Of a stretch of DNA of 64,000 bases, positions 56,217-64,000 are shown in pieces. Each line of letters begins with the position of its first letter. Within the stretch, counting starts at the first letter, position 1. Origin of the DNA: Tolypeutes matacus. Taxonomy: Eukaryota; Chordata; Mammalia; Cingulata; Chlamyphoridae. The DNA lies in assembly GCA_026826555.1 (NCBI GenBank), contig JAKSZT010004976.1, positions 4,093,437-4,157,436 of the forward strand, written 5' to 3'. Both the position numbers and the translations under genes were made by a program. The notes below the pieces were generated by a model, which searched no databases, had not been told where the DNA came from, and was given only the letters and a program-made list of their open reading frames with translations.

Positions 56217-57689
56217 AATGTGTGGAATAAATTAGAGATTAAACTGAGGAATAAGAGTTTAATTCCCTAGCAGAGCTCTGGGACTGGCATCCATCCTAAG
56301 AGACTGAGGAACATAATAATGGCATGAGAGTGTCTACATAGGTATACACTCATGTGGGGATACTGTCCAGAAAGGGTGGGATTTAACTCTTATGCTAAGA
56401 GTTGTCTTTACTCTTTTCTCTTGTTTTCCTTCAAGTGTTCAAGAAGACTGGCTAGTAGTTCATCTTGGGGTTATTCATGACATGCCATATGAATGCTGGC
56501 TCTAAATTCCAAATAGTACCTCTAAATGCAGAAAATTAAAATAAAGGTATTTTTCAATTCCATTCCTTGTACCTGTTGTAGAAATTCTGCAATTAAACAG
56601 AAATCAACTAAATTATTTTCATTTTAAAAGGTAACTAGTTAGGAAAAATAATGAACTATTTAACAATTCGGTCCTGCGTGTTCTAAGAATGCCCTTAGGT
56701 TACTCTCCTATCATTTTAATGACGTCCCATAAATCAAACATTTACAATTTGCTGAGGTGGGATCTTAACCTTCTCCACTGATGTTTCTTTCTGTGTCAGG
56801 GGTAAAAATGCATGGCAGAAACCGATATTACTGGTTTACGTTCTTGCCTTGTTTTTCCATATTTTCTCATTTTCAATCCAGTAAGACAGACCAGTCCCTT
56901 TAAAGGAAGCTCCATTAAACAGGGTCTATTTTGATGAGCCATCCCATAAAATAATACATAACGGGATTAGAACACCTGCCTCTAAAAGCACTTCCTCCCT
57001 GTCATGTAAAGACTTGATTTAGTCTTGGTACAGAGGATCTCCCTGACAGCTCCTAGCTCCTTATGAGGCCTGCCTACAGGTGCAAAACAGATCTACCCAG
57101 CACTGTGAACTGGTCTTTAAGCAGAGTACAATGAAGTGTCAACGGACTGTGGCCATTCCCAGGGAAGAAACCACTAGGGATGAGGAGGGACAGATCAGGG
57201 TGGCCAAAGTTTCAGGGCTGAGTGCAAATTTCCCTCATTCATACAACAGCAAATAAATATCTGTCTGGCCGGAGCAGGCAACTGTATACACAGGTGTCTA
57301 CTTGGCTGTCCTATCCTTTATTTGGGAACACAAGGTCAGGGGAGGGGGTGGGGCAGTGTAGAAACACAGATGTGCCTTTGGACCCGTTGGCTGTGCTCAG
57401 TGTGAAAAATGCTATCCCCAAAGTATGATGGAAAAGAAGAAAGATGGAGAAGGTCTCCTTGCACCTCAGTGCTTTTCCACCACAGGCCCATAGATGGGCT
57501 CCTGAAAAGTCCAAATGCCTATTCCTAGATCATGTGGACCTGCGTGATCTTCCTGAAACTGGAACTATGTGTGAAAACCCAGAATTACAGCAGAACTGTA
57601 ATTTGCATAATAGCATCCAAAGTTAACTGCCCCATTAAGATTGGTGAGCAGAAATGTAGATCTAGAGGACGCACAGCAAGGACTTCGAG
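56217..57689. other. unclassified non-coding stretch
   Basis: No gene or named repeat recognised; open frames under 70 codons. Confidence 0.45.
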
Positions 57690-57850
57690 GTGAGATGAGA
57701 CTTACCTGGATTCCATCTTACTATACAACTGGCGAAATGTACAAACTTGGGAAAACTATATAACTTTTCTGAGTCTCAGTTTCTTAATGTTTAAAATGGG
57801 GATCACACTGTGAAGATCAAGTGAGATGATATCTGCAAGCACGTAGCAAG
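57690..57850 (+). repeat. MIR SINE
   Basis: Sense MIR: 'cttttctgagtctcagtttc', 'ttaaaatggggatcacactg', 'aagatcaagtgagatgatat'. Confidence 0.85.
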
Positions 57851-58346
57851 AGTTGTCATGGAGTATTTACTTAAAAAATAGCAGAATTACAATCTTACTG
57901 ACAGCCTTGCATTGTGGGAACTGACCAAGTTTTCTGTGTGGTGATTATCCAAACCATGCAGAATTTTAGAGAGTCTCTTTGCATTAGGTAGATAAACTAT
58001 GATTCTTGATTACATTGGCTAGTAAGGGAGTATGGAGTGAGATACAGACATCTGCTTGTCTGAGGGTCAGCTTGTGCTCTATTGCCCTAAGTGCACACAG
58101 ACTCACAAAATAATTTAATAGTTGGACACCTAGACTGGATGCCCTCAAACTGGAATAGAAGTAGCTCCAGGGGTTTCCTAGAGTCTTTCCATGGAGAATA
58201 TGGGTGCGGAGAGCTTTAAGGTAAGGTAATCAATTTCAAATTCCTGACTTATATTTGACATCTTAGCTAAAAACCGATGCAGCCTTCTCATGTCTGCTGT
58301 CATGAGAGCACACTCAGTCTCCAATCCCACCATTCCTTTCAAAGCT
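57851..58346. other. unclassified non-coding stretch
   Basis: No gene or named repeat recognised. Confidence 0.45.
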
Positions 58347-58389
58347 TCCTTCTTCCCCTCCCTCCCTCCCTCCCTTCCTTTCTTCCTTC
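58347..58389. repeat. (CCCT)n/(CCTT)n simple repeat
   Basis: Pyrimidine tetranucleotide units at the edge of an L2. It likely arose from the L2 (CATT)n terminus or next to it. Confidence 0.9.
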
Positions 58390-58930
58390 AATATTTATTG
58401 AAGAGTACCTCCTACACTCCAGGAATTGTTTTAAATGCTCCAGATACAACAACAGAACAAATAGACAAAAATCTGTCCATGTGAAACATACATTTGGGTA
58501 AGAGGACATCCAATAAACAAGATAAAACACATAGACTCTATAGCATTATGAATGGTGACACATACTAAGGAGAAATATAAAGGAGAAAAAAGGGATTGGA
58601 AAAGTTGTGGTAGGGGGGTTCAATTTTAGATAAAACATTCAGGAAAGAGCACATTGAGAAAGGGGCATTTGGATTAAGAGCCAAGTGAGTGAGCACATTC
58701 TGTAGCTATCTGGAGTAAGAGAGTTCCAATTAGAGGGAGAACAATCCTTGTGAGTTCAGGGAACAGGGAGGGGTGGTAAATAACGAGCTCATCTGAGTGG
58801 GTGAAGGACAAGAAGGGAAGCAACGTCCACTCTGATCCAGCATCTTTTATTTTGGGATCTTGTCCGCATGGAGCCAATTGGGAAGCTACTGTGCATTTCA
58901 GCATGATTGCCATTTCCAGATGGACCACAG
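58390..58930 (-). mobile_element. L2 LINE fragment
   Basis: 'aatatttattgaagagtacc', 'caacagaacaaatagacaaa', 'aacatacatttggg', later 'gagttccaattagaggg' and 'ccaattgggaagctactg' follow the order of antisense L2. The right boundary is approximate. Confidence 0.7.
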
Positions 58931-59518
58931 TTAGAAGACTGTCCAGCAGCACTTCCTATCTTTGGATCTGTGCTTGTAGGTCTCTTTCTTTTCTTTTTCC
59001 CAACACAAACCCAAGATATATGTAACCACTGAAGATCAGCTGGAAACCATAGGAGCTTAAGTGGCTGTTCACCTCCATGGGTGTGAAATTCCTGAGAATG
59101 TGGAAAAATAAGTCAGGACCATGAAGATTCCTTTGACAATAGGATGTTTCCTGTCATGGGGACATGGACCAAGAATAGAAGGAGGCCTCACATGGGGGTG
59201 ATGTGCACCTGCAAAAAGGTACAAGTCCTGAATGAGCAAAGGACTGAGATGAGTGTTAGACAAACTAAAGGATGATCACAGACATGAGCCATTGCTTGGA
59301 AATGGAGGTGTAAAGTTGACAGATGATTTGGAGAAAAAAGAATACTTCAAAGTTCATTTTGCATCACAGCGAATATTAATTAGAGTGGCAGACACCTAAA
59401 ATATCTGTTGTAGGTAAGACTCTGGAATAGACTGCTCATTCTGATTCTCTTTTTAAGAGGAATTGATGATCACAAGAAGCTAGCACAAATTCACTGAGAA
59501 ATGAAAATTTCACACTAA
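58931..59518. other. unclassified non-coding stretch
   Basis: No gene or named repeat recognised. Confidence 0.45.
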
Positions 59519-59604
59519 TCCTCCTCCCTCCCTCCCTCCCTCCCTCCTTCCCTCCCTCCCTCCCTCCCTCTCTCCCTCCCTCCCTTCCTTCCTTCCTTCC
59601 TTCC
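59519..59604. repeat. (CCCT)n/(CCTT)n microsatellite
   Basis: About 86 bp of CCCT units turning into CCTT units at the right. Confidence 0.96.
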
Positions 59605-59733
59605 AGAATACTAGATTAAACCATGTATTGGGCATTATGTTTTAGGAGAATTTTTGGCCAAATATCAGAGAAGACCCCACTCTTCTTATCAGAACTTAAA
59701 TTAATTAATAAACTCTAGTTGTGAGGCAGTGAG

Positions 59734-59798
59734 TAAAAAAACAAAAAACAAACAAAAAACAAAAAAACAAACAAACAACAACAACAAAAAAAAACAAA
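59734..59798. repeat. (CAAA)n A-rich tract
   Basis: Irregular CAAA, CAA and CAAAAAA units. It resembles a retroposon tail, but no SINE or L1 body is attached. Confidence 0.9.
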
Positions 59799-59988
59799 AT
59801 TCTAATAAGAGAAAAATGACAGCCAAAGGCTTTTTCAACAAAATCTAAAGATAGCATTAAGGACTACTCAGCCCTTTGCTAGAGAGATTTTCCTACAAAA
59901 TGGTCTCAAAGGTGTGAGCAGACCTAAGTCTCTATACTTATGCTATCTCATTTTAAGAGGGGCAGAAAACACCAAAGTTCAGCTAAGG

Positions 59989-60175
59989 CAGTGGTTCTCA
60001 AAGTGTGGCCCCCAAGAGAGCAAGATCAGCACCCCTTGGGAGCTCGTTAGAAATGCACATGTTCAGGCCCCATATCAGAGCTCCTGAATCAGACACTCAT
60101 GGACTGGGCCCAACAATCTGCTTGTTAGCAAGCCCTCCAAGGGCTTCTGATGCTCACTGCATTTGGAGAACCACA
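59989..60175. mobile_element. MER5A-like MITE, both termini present
   Basis: Starts 'cagtggttctcaaagtgtgg' and ends 'tttggagaaccacag', forming near-perfect terminal inverted repeats. Inside: 'ttgggagctcgttagaaatg' and 'caacaatctgcttgttagca'. The 8-bp TSD is not evident. Confidence 0.85.
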
Positions 60176-60359
60176 GCTCTATGGTAAAGCTACAGGGACA
60201 CCATGTGGCTACTTAATGTAAATTACCTTGGGCAGTGGAAAGGTCTGGAGCTGCTGTGCTCTGCTCGGTTAGCAATAGTTCAACAACTTTCATTTGTTCA
60301 CTGATGAAGAAGGCATTTTCACTTGGCAAGTGGCCAAGAGGCCCTCTTGGCATGCCAAA

Positions 60360-61380
60360 TTTCAGTTAGATATTTGACAGGGTGTTTCATGATGCATTTT
60401 GGAAATTAAGGGGAAAAATAGAAAGAATCCTATGACAATTGTTTGGCTCAGTGGCTGGTTGAAAGGCTGTACCACCAAATAGTCTATCGATTGAAGCAGC
60501 ATCCACCCATATGGAGAATTCCATAAGAACACCTCATGACTCTGAGCTCTGCCCTTTTGATTTACATTTTTTATTAGTAACTTAAATGAAAATTCCTGTG
60601 GTATGTTTCTCAGACTATCTAATGATGAAATAGGTTATTGATGACATTGTCTAACAAAATTAGAGTTCACAAAAGGAATAAATTGCATCAAACAATTGGC
60701 AGGGATAGACGATTTTTTTAAACATTTGGAACCCAAATGTCAGTGACACTAAATAAAAATGGTGAGGAAGTAGCCTAGAAGCTGTACTTATGAAGAACTC
60801 TTGCTTTGTATACTATCAGATCTTTAGGGGGAATCATGAAATATGGCAGTCACAAATTTGACTTTGAGATTTGGTTACCTTAAGAGAATTATCATGTCTA
60901 GAACGAAGCAGGTCACAGGTCTGCTTTACTCTGCCCTCATCAAATCACACTTGCAGAATTACACTCAGCTCTGGACACCATATTTTGAGTGGTGTAGATG
61001 TCAGTGGAGCATGTCCAGAGTCAGTCGACAGAAATGGAAGATCAAAACCATGTCTTAGGAAGTATTGATGCAGTGTGTATTTAACCTGGAGAAGAGAAGA
61101 TTCAGAAAACTTGCCAATTATTTTGAAGTACTTGAAACATTCTTCACTGAAAGTATACCTAAGTTTGTTTAGTTTGGTCATCATGGATAGTACCCGAACA
61201 AGGAAGAAAAAACTTCAGAGACACAGATTTCCATTCAACAGATGAAAAAATTTCCCAAGAAACATAATGGTTCCCCCAGGTTATAGTAAACTCTCTGCTG
61301 CTGGGGTTGTTAAACAGACTCTGAAGACCACTTGGTAAAAGCAGTCCAAGTAAGACCACAGAGTTAAAATAAACTACCTT
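60360..61380 (+). mobile_element. CR1/L3 LINE fossil, RT C-terminus and 3' region
   Basis: The frame at 60843-61058 contains LLYSALIKSHLQNYTQLWTP, which matches the C-terminal block of CR1-clade reverse transcriptase (LYSALVRPHLEY form). Downstream are the CR1/L3 landmarks 'gagcatgtccaga', 'aaccatgtctta', 'aacctggagaagagaagatt' and 'ttttgaagtacttgaaacat'. The stretch from 60360 ('gtgtttcatgatgcattttg') is compatible with more upstream RT sequence but weaker. Stops interrupt it; inactive. Confidence 0.75.
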
Positions 61381-61479
61381 TAAAGTCTTTTAAATCTTGA
61401 TATGTTTTTATCCATACCAGTAAGTGCCTTGGTAGCATGATAGAGAACATATCAGGCAGAGAGCTCAGTCTTGCAGAGT

Positions 61480-61685
61480 ACTTATTGTGTCAGGGACTAT
61501 TGTAAGCAACTTCCATATATTCACTCATTTAACCATCATGATAAGCTGATGAGAGTCATACTACATTATCCCCATTTTACAGATGGGGAGGTCAAGGCAC
61601 AGAGAAAACAAATCACTCACCTAAGACTATACAGCTAGTGCATGGCAGAGCTGGGATCATATGCTGACCTCTGACATCATAAGTT
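61480..61685 (-). repeat. MIR SINE, nearly full length
   Basis: Antisense MIR: 'attcactcatttaaccatca', 'ttatccccattttacagatg', 'aggcacagagaaaacaaatc', 'atggcagagctgggatcata'. Confidence 0.9.
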
Positions 61686-61889
61686 GACCTCTGGCTTGTT
61701 CACAAAATTACTCTTAGCAAAAGCCAAGCTAGCCAAATCACAGCAAAGATATACAAATTCATGTATACACACACATATACACATGACTGACAGTCCCTGT
61801 GATCACAAATACTCTAAACATGAAAACACCAGTAAAAATCATTATTGAGTCTGGAAATTCATGTTGAACAGAAGATAGGGACCCGGCAT

Positions 61890-62265
61890 TTCCCCCTCCT
61901 TTATGGTTTTGCATTTACTGTTCCCTTACCTAGAACACTTTTCCTTGTGCTATTCACAAGACAGGCCCCTCATCAATGAGGCCTTTCCTGACCAATTCAG
62001 AATACCTCCTTGCCCTGTTCAGTCCCTCTCTGGGAAGTCATCCTGATTTATTACTTAATAGCTCTTCCCTCCATTGAATATTATTTATTCACTCTTTTAT
62101 TTTCTGTCCTCTCCAGAATGTATCTGCATGCACAATGGCTGGACATTATTTGAATCAGTAACTGGTTGAAAGGTTGTAACCAAGGGGTATGATGTTCAGC
62201 TGTGACCCTAAAATAAATATGTAGTTGAGTGAACAAAATGATAGAATGAGTGAGGGAGGGAGGGA
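61890..62265 (+). mobile_element. L2 LINE 3' fragment
   Basis: 'atgaggcctttcctgaccaa', 'tgatttattacttaatagct', 'tctgtcctctccagaatgta', ending 'aataaatatgtagttgagtg' and 'aatgagtgaggg', the typical L2 3' end. Confidence 0.75.
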
Positions 62266-64000
62266 GCTCTGAAAGTTTCACGTAATTAAAGATATCGCCT
62301 TCATGAGCTGGTGAAGGCTTTGCATTTTTCCTCTGGGTTAAGTCACTCCTTTTTCCTTTGACTGGATTAAATGTGCAAACATCTTGAGAGACAAACCCAT
62401 CTGTTCTGCCGTTCATACCTAACATTCACTTCCAAAATTCTCCACAGGCTGCCTCTGTGTCGCCAGCAAAAATTCTTGGAAACTTTCTTATTTAAGAAGA
62501 CTGATGATGAAAACTCCACTAAAAATACTTTTCCCATCACTTTTTCTTACTTGGAAAGCACATGTTTTCCAGCATGAATTCAGACCCATTAGTTGATCCA
62601 TGTCAAAATCCTACATCTCTTCTATTGCACATTTTTCAGCCAGCTAAGTGGATTTCATGTTGATGGGACTTCTGCTGCCTATGCATAGACTCAGGTAATA
62701 GCTTTAGTCTGAGTAATTTAGGCAGACTCTTCCATGGGGGTTAATTTCTTGTGTCTGTTCAGGGAGCGTGAGTGTAGTTCAAGGTACAGGGGACGGAGCA
62801 GTCAGCATCGACCTGTGCAGCATCGATCTACACAACTCCCTTTGCCTCCCCCTGTCTGCTCAGCATGTCCACGTGACAAACTCAATGACCAGAAACCCTG
62901 TTGGGTTTTGACCTTGGATGTCCTACTGTGTGTACCTGTGCTTTTGACAACACATGTGTCGTCACCAAGATCCCTGTGCCTGAGGGCGACCACCTGTGAA
63001 AAAGCCACAGTGCGGTTTCCGTCTGCCCCAGCTCTCCAGCTCTTTCCCAGCTACCTTCCTTCCCTCTGCTCACCTCGCCTTTGGTGACTTGGTCTTCCTG
63101 ACCTCAGCCTGGCCCCATCCCCACATGTTGAATGCAGATATCAAGGAAAGCATGTCCCCAGTTTCTTTCTGCCTTCGCTTTTTGTTATTTGCCATGGATG
63201 TGTCCCCAAGGCTGCATAGCAGGGACATCTGGCACACAGCTGCTTGTCAGGGCAGGGGGGCTCCTCACGGGTCCTCTCCTGAGAACCTCCATGGCTTCCA
63301 TCTTTACCATCTGTATCCTCTCCCTGCTTCTACCCTGGACACTGCTTTTGCCTGAGTTATGGAGTGCTCAGACATTTAGGAGGAGGTTGGGCTATGATGA
63401 CAGCTTGTGTCTCTTTCAGTCCCACCATTTCTGATTTAACCTTCCTCCTGAAAGCTTAGAACAGACAGCTGCTTCATGCAGATTCTACACTGCACACCCG
63501 ACCTTGCAAACCCCCAAGAAGTAGATGCCCCATTATCGATGAATGGGCTATTGAGAGCCCCACAAATAGGAAATGGACTTGTAAATAGTTGTTCCTAAAG
63601 CAAAAATGCTTCAAAGGGCTTATCACATCTTTTCTCAAACTTTCAATTCTTTCTCTTCCCAGAAGAGAGTTTCAACTAGGCATACAGTATTTTCTGCAGT
63701 TCTCTGTCATACTCGCTGACTTCCTTTTTCAAGAGACAATTGGTAAAACAATTCCTTCAAGATCCCACCTCTGCCAGCTAGAGAGCTAATGCTCTGTTAC
63801 CTAATTTAGGTTGCTTATTTTTCAGTTGACTCCTCCCTAGAAACTGTTCATCTCAAGTTGAAACCTATATCATCGCCAGACCAAACAAACAAGATTGCGG
63901 AAGACCTCCTCAAGCTATGATTCTCTCCTTCCTTTGCCAACAGAAGAACGTTCTCCAATGTCTGGTAAATACAATTAAGTGGCCAAAGCCATCCACCTGG
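62266..64000. other. unclassified non-coding stretch to window end
   Basis: No gene supported. CAGCATCGA occurs twice 15 bp apart at 62803 and 62818. Overlapping sense frames (117, 119 and 100 codons) between 62734 and 63434 lie in a moderately GC-rich patch but show no domain or splice pattern I recognise. A weak MIR-like piece may lie at 63500-63560. Confidence 0.4.

Noticed and set aside
62734..63434. cluster of overlapping frames up to 119 codons in a GC-richer patch
   Set aside because: Frames switch without consistent splice sites and I recognise no protein family; a first exon remains possible but unsupported.

Overview
The window looks like intergenic or intronic DNA from an armadillo, most likely Dasypus (order Cingulata, Xenarthra). 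The diagnostic evidence is a set of tRNA-derived SINEs with the head sequence and CpG-rich body I know from armadillo DAS-SINEs (best copies at 24070-24246 and 56018-56202). They lie among L1 3' ends, MaLR LTRs and the old eutherian background of MIR, L2, MER5A and CR1/L3 fossils. I found no protein-coding gene, rRNA or functional tRNA that I can support. Every long open reading frame is either inside a repeat or looks like chance. All repeat identifications come from recognising sequence by eye; no database search was run, so subfamily names are approximate.

Layout: 1-7.3 kb is mostly unclassified DNA with MIR, hAT-Charlie and MER5A fragments. 7.6-9.9 kb holds a short antisense L1 3' end, a MER1-type hAT element and a small L1 insertion with an inverted 5' part and a perfect 15-bp target-site duplication (TSD). 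12-17.3 kb has MIRs, a microsatellite-bearing LTR, a tiny 3'-end retroposon, a stretch unusually rich in CpG (16.2-16.6 kb) and an antisense L1. 19.4-23.7 kb has an L1 ORF2 remnant, then L2, MER5A and MIR. 24-28.7 kb is a SINE cluster (four TSD-flanked SINEs plus a retrocopied 3' UTR-like insertion). 30-41 kb carries L1 3' ends, an LTR, a solo MaLR LTR and simple repeats.

The most structured region is 44.9-55.3 kb, a four-level nest of insertions. A sense L1 is split by an LTR and by an antisense L1. The antisense L1 has a 5' end and a 3' end but lacks the reverse-transcriptase part of ORF2. It was in turn split by a MaLR provirus (TSD GTCTT), a solo MaLR LTR (TSD CACTG) and a younger L1 (14-bp TSD). 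The younger L1 insertion holds a composite SINE carrying a 25-bp tandem repeat array. A second copy of that composite SINE sits just outside the nest in the opposite orientation.

55.3-64 kb contains a young SINE, MIR, L2, MER5A and a roughly 1-kb CR1/L3 fossil, the oldest recognisable element here. No genes act together in this window. Its regulatory content, if any, is limited to four candidate CTCF sites and the CpG-retaining segment near 16.4 kb.
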